NCBI GenBank assembly: GCA_018817805.1
Contig: JAHITC010000034.1
Location: 1-36,373, forward strand
Origin: Patescibacteria group bacterium
GTDB taxonomy: Bacteria; Patescibacteriota; Kazan-3B-28; UBA10110
Length of the DNA stretch: 36,373 bases
Direction: 5' to 3'
In this document: piece after piece, positions 17,641-26,870 of the stretch
How positions within the stretch are numbered: position 1 is the stretch's first letter
Layout of the letters: every line of letters begins with the position of its first letter
The notes under the pieces: generated by a model
Database searches by the model: none
Seen by the model: only the letters and a program-made list of their open reading frames with translations
What the model was told of the DNA's origin: nothing
Translations under genes and position numbers: made by a program

Positions 17641-19004
17641 AGTTCCCTCCAATTATAATTTTTCTCAAAATGATGTGCCACTCGCATAATTACACTTTCT
17701 CCTAGTTGTGGTCCCATAACTTGCAATCCTACTGGCAAACCGTCAGCTAGCCCACAAGGGATTGAAATGGCAGGAATACCCACTAAATTAGCTGGAGCAG
17801 TAAGAAGGTCGGCTTTGTACATAGCTAGGGGGTTATTAGCCCTCTCACCTAGCTTAAAAGCCACTGTAGGAGTAGTAGGTGAAATTAGCACGTCCACTTG
17901 TTTAAAAACCCGGTCAAAATCTTGCTTAATTAATTGGGCAACTTTGCGAGCTCTATCGTAATAAGCTTCCCTGAATCCTGCGGAGGTGGTGTAGGTGCCA
18001 AGCATAATTCTGCGTTTAACTTCATGCCCGAGCCCAAGAGCCCTAGTTTTTTTATATAGTTCCTCAATAGTTTCGATCTGATCGTCTGCCCCTAAAGACA
18101 AGCCATATTTAACACCATCAAAACGAGCTAGGTTGGATGAAACTTCAGCTGGTTGGATAATGTAATAAGTAGCGAGAGCAAATGGAGCTGTAGGCAAACT
18201 AACCTCTATAATCACGGCCCCAAGTTCTTTAATTTTAGCGATGGCATCTTTTACTTTTTTATCAACTGCTGGATCGACTCCTTCACCAAAAAACTCTTTA
18301 GGCACACCAATCTTAAGACCTTTAATATCTTTTTTGATTTCTGCTGGATAATCTGGGACTGGCACTGGAAGAGAAGTTGCATCTTTAGGATCAACCCCAG
18401 AAATTATTTTTAAAACTTGGGCACAATCTTCTACCGTATTAGTAATTGGTCCTATCTGGTCAAGCGAACTAGCCATAGCGATAAGTCCATAGCGACTAAC
18501 TCTGCCATAGGTTGGTTTTAGACCTACTACGCCACAAAAGGCAGCTGGTTGGCGGATAGAACCACCAGTATCGCTACCTAAACTAAATGGAGTAAGTCCG
18601 GCAGCTACAGCAGCAGTCGATCCACCACTACTACCTCCAGGCACTCTGCTTTTATCTATAGGATTTTTAACTACCCCAAAAGCTGAATTTTCGTTACTGG
18701 CACCGAGAGCAAATTCATCTAAATTCGTTTTGCCAGCCACCCAAACTCCAGCTGCTTTTAGTTTGGTAATAACAGTCGCTTCGTAAGGCGATTGAAAGTT
18801 CTCTAAAATCTTAGAGGCACAAGTTGTGGGATATTCCAGAGTTACAATATTGTCTTTAATAAAACAAGGCACAGCTAGTTCGCCACTACCTAATTTGCCA
18901 GGTTTATCGGCAATGGATATTAAAGCATTTAGTTCCTTATTAGCATCGTTGGCCTGTTTTAAGAAATTCTTTAAATCTATAGTTTTGGCTTCAGCAATAT
19001 TCAT
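17637..19004 (-). CDS. gatA: Aspartyl/glutamyl-tRNA amidotransferase subunit A
   Basis: Amidase signature [36 protein letters not shown]. Confidence 0.97.
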   Translation of the reverse strand: MNIAEAKTIDLKNFLKQANDANKELNALISIADKPGKLGSGELAVPCFIKDNIVTLEYPTTCASKILENFQSPYEATVITKLKAAGVWVAGKTNLDEFALGASNENSAFGVVKNPIDKSRVPGGSSGGSTAAVAAGLTPFSLGSDTGGSIRQPAAFCGVVGLKPTYGRVSRYGLIAMASSLDQIGPITNTVEDCAQVLKIISGVDPKDATSLPVPVPDYPAEIKKDIKGLKIGVPKEFFGEGVDPAVDKKVKDAIAKIKELGAVIIEVSLPTAPFALATYYIIQPAEVSSNLARFDGVKYGLSLGADDQIETIEELYKKTRALGLGHEVKRRIMLGTYTTSAGFREAYYDRARKVAQLIKQDFDRVFKQVDVLISPTTPTVAFKLGERANNPLAMYKADLLTAPANLVGIPAISIPCGLADGLPVGLQVMGPQLGESVIMRVAHHFEKNYNWREL

Positions 19005-19303
19005 TATGTTTCTCTGCCTAAGACACTCTTAACTTTAATTTGGCCATTTTGAATGGCAGGGGCATTGGCTAGTAATTCTTTTTGACTTATTTCACAACCT
19101 TTTATTGTATCTTCAGCTAATTGGTTAGTCAGCCCTGTGATTTGACCAATTTCTTCAACATTGGTTATATCTAACTTATTCAAATCATCGACATAATCTA
19201 AAACTGCTGAAAGCTCTTCTCCGTATTTGGTAATTTCAGCTTCAGTTAGCTCGATTCTGGCTAAACTAGCAATATGCTTAACATCGGTTTTAGATATTTT
19301 CAT
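19004..19303 (-). CDS. gatC: Aspartyl/glutamyl-tRNA amidotransferase subunit C
   Basis: [43 protein letters not shown] overlap with gatA. Confidence 0.93.
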   Translation of the reverse strand: MKISKTDVKHIASLARIELTEAEITKYGEELSAVLDYVDDLNKLDITNVEEIGQITGLTNQLAEDTIKGCEISQKELLANAPAIQNGQIKVKSVLGRET

Positions 19304-19366
19304 AACATAGCCATTATACCTAAATGGCTCTCAAACTAAAAAATTCGCGACGAATCATTGTCCTTC

Positions 19367-19398
19367 CCTGGGGCTGCTACACGACCTTCGAACCTTTT
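19367..19398 (-). repeat. Diverged copy of the 30-bp repeat motif
   Basis: - strand AAAAGGTTCGAAGGTCGTGTAGCAGCCCCAGG versus AAACATGTTCGAAGCTCGTCCAGGACGGGGA; also downstream of a terminator ending TTTTTCTTATCC. Confidence 0.4.
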
Positions 19399-19415
19399 GT
19401 TTGAGTTTAGGATAA

Positions 19416-19458
19416 GAAAAACCCCCCCGATCTCTATTAAAAAAGTGACTGGGGGGGT
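19416..19458 (-). terminator. Terminator with a G/C-only lower stem
   Basis: - strand: ACCCCCCC...GGGGGGGT followed by TTTTC. Confidence 0.7.
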
Positions 19459-19506
19459 AAAATGAAAAGAGTAATAATTGTGCATTGGGAGGAATCTAGT
19501 TTTCCC

Positions 19507-19938
19507 TTAAAAAGCACTTGGGGAAAATCGTCCGGATTTTCTATCCGCCTGAATTCCACCTTCATTGTGACTGTTCCTACTGATGAATGTTAGCACAGCT
19601 CGTTGGGATGAGGCTCTCTTCTTTTCGAGTTTGGAAATGGCTCTAATGAGATCCTTGGGTCCAAGGAAGATAGCAAATCCCCATTTGTTCTCGTAATCAT
19701 GGGACTTTCCTATTTTTGATTCGTGGAGCAATACCTCTGTGGCACTCCATCCTGCAGGGAGCAAAGCACGATCTATGTCATTCCTTGTCTTAAACATCCC
19801 AAAATGACAATCGTACCGTACTGCTTCCGGATCTGTTTGACACTCAGGAAAATGAGCTTTGCAGAAATCTAAAGAATGCCATATCCCAATTTTGGTTGGG
19901 GCTACAGTTTCCACACCATTAAGTTGTATCTCTGGCAC
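19507..19938 (-). CDS. Orphan hypothetical protein (143 aa)
   Basis: GTG start with AAGAGG upstream; terminator downstream. Confidence 0.6.
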   Translation of the reverse strand: MPEIQLNGVETVAPTKIGIWHSLDFCKAHFPECQTDPEAVRYDCHFGMFKTRNDIDRALLPAGWSATEVLLHESKIGKSHDYENKWGFAIFLGPKDLIRAISKLEKKRASSQRAVLTFISRNSHNEGGIQADRKSGRFSPSAF

Positions 19939-20018
19939 AGGACATCGCCTCTTTTTTAAGATTGCAAGTAATATCTAAGGATAGTATATATCTTGCTAGA
20001 AGTACAGGCGTCTGCTTC

Positions 20019-20399
20019 TTACTGGTCGCTAGGACCTTGCCCCCAAGGAGTTTGATCCGGAGAACTTCCTCCTGGTGGACTATCTTCCTTGTTATCTTCG
20101 TTGGTTGGAATATCTGCCGGTTCATCTGGGCTCGGAGTAGAATTGTCGATGTTATCTTCTTGGCTTGATTCATCTGTGTTATTAGATGGTAGGTTAGGTT
20201 TTGGTTTGTTGGTTATTAAATCAGAGTTGTTAATTTGCTCATCGACTATTTGGTCGGTGCTATCTTCAAGTGTCGATTGAGCCCATGCTTGCAAATCTGT
20301 TGCACTTTGTTTCCAAGAATAATAACCACCAACAATACTCGCAAGCAAGATAATACCACCCGTTACGATAAAATAGATGGGTTTAATTTGTAGCTTCAT
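20019..20399 (-). CDS. Membrane-anchored protein with acidic low-complexity tail
   Basis: N-terminal TM, then a D/E/S/P/N-rich tail; 4-nt overlap with murI. Confidence 0.65.
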   Translation of the reverse strand: MKLQIKPIYFIVTGGIILLASIVGGYYSWKQSATDLQAWAQSTLEDSTDQIVDEQINNSDLITNKPKPNLPSNNTDESSQEDNIDNSTPSPDEPADIPTNEDNKEDSPPGGSSPDQTPWGQGPSDQ

Positions 20400-21211
20400 A
20401 AAATAATTTGTTTTGCTTTGATATTAGAGATATTGGGTAAGAAGATTTTAGCTACAGAATTGAATTGCGTCGATGAATCTGTAACGAAAAATTTTATTTT
20501 CCCTGGTTGTTTTTGAGAATTGATTAACTGGTTTGTAGTTAATAGTGCTTTAACCGATTTTGCTAGAGCATTGCCAGAATCTAGAATTAGAGTTTTAGGC
20601 AAAAGTTTAGCTATCTCTTTTTTTAGTAAAGGGTAGTGCGTGCATCCAAGAATAAGTATTTCGGGTGAACTTTTAATTAAGGGAGTAAGGTAGGTTTTTA
20701 ATACATCTCTGGTTGCAGAATTTGCTATCCAATTTTCTTCAATTAACGGCACTAACAGCGGGCAAGCGATGTCAAAGATTCTAGCTTTTGGCAACGCTGT
20801 TTTTAACTTGCTTTGATAGGCACGACTGTTAATCGTTGCCCTGGTGCCTAAGATGCCAATAGTGGCATTAGAAGTAGCGTTTTCTTTAACTATGGCTATC
20901 ATTGGGTTGATAACCCCCATTACTGGTGTGGTTATTTCCTTTGGTAGGTCATTGAGTCCAATAGCCGAAGCGGTATTACAGGCACAAATAATGAGCTTGA
21001 CTCTCTGCCTAAGTAAAAAGTTAATATCCTCTTGGGTATATCTTTTTATGGTTTCTGCCGATCTGCTGCCATAAGGAGTTCTGGCAGTATCCCCCAGATA
21101 GATAAAGTCCTCGTGTGGCAAGACCTTAAGTAGAGATTTAATAACAGTTAACCCACCAACGCCAGAATCAAAAACTCCAATTGGTAGAGAAGAATTACTT
21201 TTAGATAACAT
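20396..21211 (-). CDS. murI: Glutamate racemase
   Basis: GVFDSGVGGLTVIKSL, YLGDTARTPYGSRS, ACNTASA, LGCTHYPLL. Confidence 0.96.
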   Translation of the reverse strand: MLSKSNSSLPIGVFDSGVGGLTVIKSLLKVLPHEDFIYLGDTARTPYGSRSAETIKRYTQEDINFLLRQRVKLIICACNTASAIGLNDLPKEITTPVMGVINPMIAIVKENATSNATIGILGTRATINSRAYQSKLKTALPKARIFDIACPLLVPLIEENWIANSATRDVLKTYLTPLIKSSPEILILGCTHYPLLKKEIAKLLPKTLILDSGNALAKSVKALLTTNQLINSQKQPGKIKFFVTDSSTQFNSVAKIFLPNISNIKAKQIIL

Positions 21212-21230
21212 ATTGTTATTTTAACATCGA

Positions 21231-21268
21231 ATAAAAAAACGGCGATAACTTGAGGGGTTATCGCCGTT
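21231..21268 (-). terminator. Strong rho-independent terminator
   Basis: 12-bp perfect stem AACGGCGATAAC/GTTATCGCCGTT; T tract on the - strand. Confidence 0.85.
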
Positions 21269-21337
21269 GTACTGGGTTCTATCCCAGCCGTAGGCGGACA
21301 ACAGAGGACTCTATCGGAGAAATCTTTAGTGGCTATT

Positions 21338-21823
21338 TTATATCCACCCCTTTAGTTTGTGGTGGATTAGAACCAATGCCCTATAAATAAAAAAGAGAAA
21401 CTGTGATCGACATCGGCTCTGAGGTTCATCGCTACCGGCATACCGAGTAGTGCCGGTTTTTTGCGTGACATTTAACCCTTGCTTTTTAAGGATACTTTTT
21501 GGCCACGTGTGATCCTCATGTGTGACCACATAAAATCTACATCGATTAGTGGACAACTTGACTTCAGCTAGTAAATCGAGGGCTTTCTCGATGACCTGTT
21601 TGCTAGATAAACAAGTTTTGGGTGATAGTTCAGTATGTTTTTTCGTTACTCCCTTATAGCTGAGAGTAACTTGCCCTTGCTCGGTTTGTTCAATCAAGCA
21701 ACATTCTACCGTGTGGGAATATTGCTTGATCAGTGTGTTGGCCTTTTTAAATATACTCTTGTTGGAAGTATTTTGAGGATTAGCACCGAACAAGAACGAT
21801 AAGATCACTACGGTATATGTCAA
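21338..21823 (-). CDS. Orphan hypothetical protein, possibly exported
   Basis: TTG start with AGAGGTG SD; hydrophobic N-terminus; strong terminator downstream. Confidence 0.55.
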   Translation of the reverse strand: MTYTVVILSFLFGANPQNTSNKSIFKKANTLIKQYSHTVECCLIEQTEQGQVTLSYKGVTKKHTELSPKTCLSSKQVIEKALDLLAEVKLSTNRCRFYVVTHEDHTWPKSILKKQGLNVTQKTGTTRYAGSDEPQSRCRSQFLFFIYRALVLIHHKLKGWI

Positions 21824-21948
21824 TCATCATCACCTCTTGTAGATTGGATTGTCAAAAATAAGAATACAAAATGCAAGCACACCCTCTCATGTCATGAAAA
21901 GAATGTCAAGCAATTTGTCTTTACCAGACACGATTATTTTAGTAGGAG

Positions 21949-22155
21949 TTAATCTTCGAAAAACAAAGATGTGGCGAACGCCGCAAATCCAACTCCTAAG
22001 CCAATGAACATCCCTGCAGGGAGATTATTGACGGCAAAACCAATGCCAAAACCTAAAAATAAACCAGCTGGGATGAATATGGCACCTTTCCCATGCTTAT
22101 ATTTTTCTACTTCAATTTTATTCTCAACTTTCTTACTAACTTTTTTAACAGCCAT
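21949..22155 (-). CDS. Small glycine-rich two-TM protein
   Basis: MAVKKVSKKVENKIEVEKYKHGKGAIFIPAGLFLGFGIGFAVNNLPAGMFIGLGVGFAAFATSLFFED. Confidence 0.6.
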   Translation of the reverse strand: MAVKKVSKKVENKIEVEKYKHGKGAIFIPAGLFLGFGIGFAVNNLPAGMFIGLGVGFAAFATSLFFED

Positions 22156-22225
22156 TTTATTCAACAATATTATAAACTAAAACTTTTTTATTATACCAAA
22201 CCTGATATATTAAATCTGTTGTTAT

Positions 22226-22299
22226 TGGGACGTAGCCAAGTGGTAAGGCAACGGGTTCTGGTCCCGTGATCGTAGGTTCGAACCCTACCGTCCCAGCCA
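22226..22299 (+). tRNA. tRNA-Gln(CUG) with encoded CCA
   Basis: Acceptor TGGGACG/CGTCCCA, anticodon arm ACGGG-TTCTGGT-CCCGT, T arm GTAGG-TTCGAAC-CCTAC, then GCCA. Confidence 0.95.
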
Positions 22300-22363
22300 T
22301 AGATTTTATCAGGTGAAGAAATGAGTTATATTGTAACTGGTTATATAAATAGTACAAAAAATT

Positions 22364-22759
22364 ATGAAAAAATATATTTGGCTCGGTTTAGCCGTTATGG
22401 TTCTAGGCCTTTCAGGATGCACATTGGTTAAATATGAGAATGTTCCGAATAACGATATTGTAGATAATCAGGGTGATATTAGCGCTGATGAAGCGGCTAT
22501 CAACCAATTATTTATTGATAAATATCCCACCGAAGCTGATCGCCCCGAAGTTAAAATAGAGACATTGGTTGGTGACAATGCCCGTGGTAGTTTGGTATTT
22601 AAAGATGCCGGAAACGCGGCAGTTAGTGGGGCTTATTTTTTCGCGGCCAAAGTGGATGACATCTGGGAAATTGTACTAAGCGGTAATGGCGTAATTGATT
22701 GCACCATTCTTGCCCCATATAATTTTCCATCTGATATGACAGCGGATTGCGCTGCATAA
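22364..22759 (+). CDS. Small lipoprotein
   Basis: MKKYIWLGLAVMVLGLSGC lipobox. Confidence 0.8.
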   Translation: MKKYIWLGLAVMVLGLSGCTLVKYENVPNNDIVDNQGDISADEAAINQLFIDKYPTEADRPEVKIETLVGDNARGSLVFKDAGNAAVSGAYFFAAKVDDIWEIVLSGNGVIDCTILAPYNFPSDMTADCAA

Positions 22760-22760
22760 T

Positions 22761-22790
22761 AAAAAGAGGGCGCCATTGGGTTAGCGCCCT
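22761..22790 (-). terminator. Terminator between convergent genes
   Basis: AGGGCGC/GCGCCCT stem; T tract on the - strand. Confidence 0.7.
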
Positions 22791-22802
22791 GTCCCCCCTT
22801 GT

Positions 22803-23312
22803 CTAGATAAGTACCTTCATTCTCTTCTTTTTCTTCTTCGCAGGTGAAGAAGGTTTTTCCGTCGTAGCGGATAAGATAATAGTTAGCTGGTTAAGTTCGT
22901 CCCAACAATATTCATGCAAGTAAAGCATGAATTTATCGTATCCGTCACCAGTTTCTACCAGCTTGAAAGCCCAAATGGCAAGAATTAGATCTCTTAGATC
23001 AGGATCTAAAGATGCGAGTCGCTTCTCCTTTAAGATGTTGTAAGTTTCACCTCGTGCTTCATACCCACGATATCGAAACTTAACATCCTTGCCAAACTCC
23101 TGTAGAGTCCTGTCTCCCATGCCAACAAAGACCTGAATAATATGTTTTAGAAACTCTCCTAGTTTTAAAGAGTTTCCAAATCTAATCTCATCCCTGGATA
23201 ACCCCGCGGCCGCCCTGCTACGGAAATCATTCTTCTGCTTGAGTATCTTATTAAGCAGACGATAGATCTCCTTTTTCCAAGTTACACTTGTGGTGCAAGC
23301 GCCATACTGCAT
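22803..23312 (-). CDS. Orphan hypothetical protein (169 aa), Lys-rich C-terminus
   Basis: SD GGGAGGTG 7 nt upstream of ATG; terminator downstream. Confidence 0.7.
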   Translation of the reverse strand: MQYGACTTSVTWKKEIYRLLNKILKQKNDFRSRAAAGLSRDEIRFGNSLKLGEFLKHIIQVFVGMGDRTLQEFGKDVKFRYRGYEARGETYNILKEKRLASLDPDLRDLILAIWAFKLVETGDGYDKFMLYLHEYCWDELNQLTIILSATTEKPSSPAKKKKKRMKVLI

Positions 23313-23369
23313 AAGCTTACACCTCCCGTAAATCTAACTATGTAAAAGTGCTTGAGTAATCTGAAGGTA

Positions 23370-24500
23370 TTATACCTTTTTAAGCAAATTTTTGTACACT
23401 TTGTCTGTAACTCGAACCATTTTGTGTGCAGAAAAGTTCTTAACAGTTTCTTCGCCAGCTTTAATAAACTTTTGTTGAAGTTTTCTGTCGTTAATTAACC
23501 GGATGATAGAAGAAGCGATTGTTTTACTATCCCCTGCTTCTACTAAGATTCCATTATGGTTATTTGTAATAATTTCTGGGATACCACCAACCCTTGTTGC
23601 AATAACTGGGACACGAGACCTCATAGCCTCTAGAATACAGATGCCAAATGCTTCCGACCGAGAAGTTAGCACAAAAGCAGTAAAAATTTGAGAAATACTA
23701 GATACTTCTTTCATTGCACCAGTAAATATTATGTTTTGGCTAATTTTTAACTTTTGGGCTAGTTTTTGTAATCTGTATTTTAATGGACCACTACCTACTA
23801 TTACTAACTTGGCTTTTGGTAGCTTATTAATTACTCTCGGCATAGCTTTAATTAAAGTGGCAGTATCTTTTTGAATATTTAAATTCCCTACTGTGCCGAT
23901 AATAACATCCTGCTTCTTAAGTCCATGCTGGTTAATTAAGTCGAGAGCTTGCTGGTCGATATGCTTACTTGCAGTTAATGAGATACCGTTATGAATTACT
24001 TCAATTTTGTCTGGCGTAGTAATTTTATTTTTAACCAAGAAATCAGCCACCGCCTGAGACACAGCAATATTCACATGTGTCATTTTGTCGAGCATTCGCA
24101 TAGCTCTAATATGCGCCCAATCTAGTGCCGAGTTGGCTAAATGAAACTGCGACGTACGAGTGTGCTCAGTATAAACTATTTTAATTGGTAGATTTCTAGC
24201 TGCAAACCGGCCGATAAGACCAGCTCTTTGACCATGCACATGCAAAATATCTGGGTCGTATTTGACTAATAGTTTTTTAATAGCATTAACCGCTGATATG
24301 TCCGACCGGCTTTTCATTGGCACTAAGAAGACATTTATTCTCCGCCTAGTTAACTCGTCGGCTAATGGACCTTGCGGTAAAATTACCGAAATAGAAAATT
24401 CTTTCTTATCTAAATAATCAACCAAAGAAAGTAGGTGTCTGGGAGCACCGGTTAAGGAACTATCTGCGATAACGTAAAATAAATTAATTTTTTTAGCCAT
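23370..24500 (-). CDS. GT4-like glycosyltransferase
   Basis: LTGAPRHLLSLV, HVHGQRAGLIGRFAA, SRSEAFGICILEAMRSRVPVIATRVGGIPEII. Confidence 0.9.
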   Translation of the reverse strand: MAKKINLFYVIADSSLTGAPRHLLSLVDYLDKKEFSISVILPQGPLADELTRRRINVFLVPMKSRSDISAVNAIKKLLVKYDPDILHVHGQRAGLIGRFAARNLPIKIVYTEHTRTSQFHLANSALDWAHIRAMRMLDKMTHVNIAVSQAVADFLVKNKITTPDKIEVIHNGISLTASKHIDQQALDLINQHGLKKQDVIIGTVGNLNIQKDTATLIKAMPRVINKLPKAKLVIVGSGPLKYRLQKLAQKLKISQNIIFTGAMKEVSSISQIFTAFVLTSRSEAFGICILEAMRSRVPVIATRVGGIPEIITNNHNGILVEAGDSKTIASSIIRLINDRKLQQKFIKAGEETVKNFSAHKMVRVTDKVYKNLLKKV

Positions 24501-25782
24501 TAATTTTGGTTAAAGCGGTTGATATACGTTTTAATGATTCTTCTTTACCTAAGACATTGAGCATTTCTACTGGGCTAGGACTACCAGCAAGTCCGGAAAG
24601 TGCAACTCTAACAGGCCAAAATACATCCCCTAAAGATAACCCTTCTGCTGCAATAGATAGATCCAGAATTTGTTGCAAGTGTTTTTCCTTCCATACAGTT
24701 TTAGCAGTACTCGATAAAACATTAAGGGCAAGTGTTAGGCCTTTATTTGTTAATGCAGGGGTACTCTTTTTAAAAACCAGTAAATCTTTATTGTAATCCG
24801 GTGTAGTGTAAAAAAATTCCATTAATTTAGGCAATTCTGCCAAATATTCTGCTCGTTCTTGTATAAGTTTTAAAACTTTTTTGTGGTAGATGCTAGTGCC
24901 TTTAAACGGAATATATTTCTTAGCTAGTTTATAGTATTCATCTAAAGATAATTGGGTTAGATAATGATGGTTTATATGGTTAAGATATTTAACATCAAAA
25001 ACTGCACCTGCTTTTTGGACCCTACTTAAATCGAAAACTTTAACTAGCTCTTCAAGAGTGAAGAACTCTCTGTTAGTTGGGTCAGACCAGCCAATCTGGG
25101 CTAAAAAGTTAATTAGCGCCGATGGCAAATATCCCTTTTTAATATAATCAGAGAAGTTTACATCGCCACTGCGTTTGCTCATTTTACTGCGATCGGAATT
25201 AAGAATAAGTGGGATATGTGCGTACTCTGGCACTCTGGCACTTAAGGCTTGGAATAATAAAATGTGTTTAGGGGTGTTAGACAAATGGTCTTCTCCGCGA
25301 ATAACATGCGATATGCGCATTTCCATATCATCTATTACATTTACGAAATGAAAAACAAAATCTCCATTACTTTTAGCAATAATAAAATCATCAAAACTTG
25401 TAGCATCGAATTCGACTTCTCCGCGAATAACGTCATTAACTATTATCTTGCCAGACGTTGGAGTGCGAAAATATATTGCATTATCTTTCTTATATGCTAG
25501 ATTTTTGTCTAGCAACGCTTGTAAATGTTTTTGATAAATATCAATCCGTTTGGATTGTTGGTATTTTTCATCCCATTTAAGACCCAACCATTTAAGACCA
25601 GCTTCAATGTCTTGCTCAAAAACTTTTTGATTACGCTCCTTGTCAGTATCTTCCAGTCGTAAAATAAATTTACCGTGATGTTTTTTAGCAAACAAATAAT
25701 TGAATAGAGCGGTACGTGCACTGCCAACATGTAGTGCACCAGTCGGGCTTGGCGCAAATCTAACCCTTGTTTCCACCTCCAT
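24493..25782 (-). CDS. gltX: Glutamyl-tRNA synthetase
   Basis: RFAPSPTGALHVGSARTALFNYLF, VIRGEDHLSNTPKH, KMSKRSGD. Confidence 0.95.
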   Translation of the reverse strand: MEVETRVRFAPSPTGALHVGSARTALFNYLFAKKHHGKFILRLEDTDKERNQKVFEQDIEAGLKWLGLKWDEKYQQSKRIDIYQKHLQALLDKNLAYKKDNAIYFRTPTSGKIIVNDVIRGEVEFDATSFDDFIIAKSNGDFVFHFVNVIDDMEMRISHVIRGEDHLSNTPKHILLFQALSARVPEYAHIPLILNSDRSKMSKRSGDVNFSDYIKKGYLPSALINFLAQIGWSDPTNREFFTLEELVKVFDLSRVQKAGAVFDVKYLNHINHHYLTQLSLDEYYKLAKKYIPFKGTSIYHKKVLKLIQERAEYLAELPKLMEFFYTTPDYNKDLLVFKKSTPALTNKGLTLALNVLSSTAKTVWKEKHLQQILDLSIAAEGLSLGDVFWPVRVALSGLAGSPSPVEMLNVLGKEESLKRISTALTKING

Positions 25783-25827
25783 ACCCCTATTTTAACACGT
25801 AGCGATTGTTTTAGTCATCAAGGAAAA

Positions 25828-25920
25828 GGGTTCTCTCTGTTCTGGATAGAGAGAACCCGGTGCATCGAAATATATTCTAGCAAAATCATGGAGGTGTTTC
25901 ATCTCATCAACTTCGATGCA
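25828..25920. repeat. Adjacent hairpin and 9-bp inverted repeat
   Basis: GGGTTCTCTCT/AGAGAGAACCC (25828-25858) and TGCATCGAA/TTCGATGCA (25861-25869/25912-25920). Confidence 0.8.
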
Positions 25921-25953
25921 TGGATTGATTCTACAACAGAAGTGCGAACTGCG

Positions 25954-26826
25954 TCAATTCTGTCGCCCCTGAGCTAGTTTATAGGCCTTAACGGTCTTCA
26001 TGAAGTCGATAGTAGCCGTTTTGATGCGTTCACGACGCCAGGGCTGTATTAAATATCGCCATAGCCACTCTAACCCTCTAACCTGTAACCACCTAGGGGC
26101 TCTTTTGGCTTTAGAGTCCTTAACTGGCGAATTAATAGGGGTGGCTTCAGCTATGAAATCGAAAGCTCCTCCTATGCCCATCATAGTCACGCCATTTAGC
26201 TTTCCAACATAATCTTTTATCCATCTAAGTTGCTCTTTGGCAGGGAAAGCCAAAAAAACAAACTTGGGATTAACTAATTTGATTCGATCAATAACTTCTG
26301 CTTCGAATTCGTACGGTGGACCAGGCATAACATCAGCTATTTGTAAATTAGGATACAACAGTTGCAATTTGCGCGATGCTTCGTAGGCAACTCCCGGGGC
26401 AGCTCCTAGAAGAAAGATGCTCCAACCTCTTTCAGATGCTAGTTTGCTAATCTCCCAAAGCATATCAGCGCCAGTAATACGCTCTGGAATAACTTTGGTT
26501 AGTGTTCTGGGGTTAATAACAATACTTAGACCAGTTAAAAACAATTGCACTGCTACTTGCAATTTAGCTAATGGAAGATAACTGCTGATAGGGATAGATA
26601 GATAATATGCGGCCCATAAAATACCGATACCATCGGCTAGCGCTAAATCGGAGTTATTAATTATTTCCCTAAAATTGCCGTCTTTGAGTGCCTGCATTAC
26701 AAATTCCGGATTGGGAGTGACAATGTAATGATCTTTTCTATCCCTCACTAAGCCTGCCACTTTGTCTAAAGCTTGCGGGGCAGTTACAGCACTAATTTGT
26801 ACCCCTAGAACATTAACTTTTTCCAT
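25954..26826 (-). CDS. WecG/TagA/CpsF family glycosyltransferase
   Basis: YIVTPNPEFVMQAL, LADGIGILWAAY, ITGADMLWEIS, FLLGAAPGVA, MGIGGAFDFIA, APRWLQVRGLEWLWRYLIQPWR. Confidence 0.93.
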   Translation of the reverse strand: MEKVNVLGVQISAVTAPQALDKVAGLVRDRKDHYIVTPNPEFVMQALKDGNFREIINNSDLALADGIGILWAAYYLSIPISSYLPLAKLQVAVQLFLTGLSIVINPRTLTKVIPERITGADMLWEISKLASERGWSIFLLGAAPGVAYEASRKLQLLYPNLQIADVMPGPPYEFEAEVIDRIKLVNPKFVFLAFPAKEQLRWIKDYVGKLNGVTMMGIGGAFDFIAEATPINSPVKDSKAKRAPRWLQVRGLEWLWRYLIQPWRRERIKTATIDFMKTVKAYKLAQGRQN

Positions 26827-26870
26827 AGTTCTATTATACTTGGCACTTAGAGAATAAAAAATATTCCAAC

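Noticed and set aside
22157-22357. - strand ORF containing MAGTVGFEPTITGPEPVALPLGYVPI
   Set aside because: It is the antisense translation of the tRNA-Gln gene, a well-known spurious ORF pattern.
25889-25970. Possible + strand mini-gene after GGAGGTG at about 25890
   Set aside because: No start codon at suitable spacing; the first ATG frames are trivial in length.
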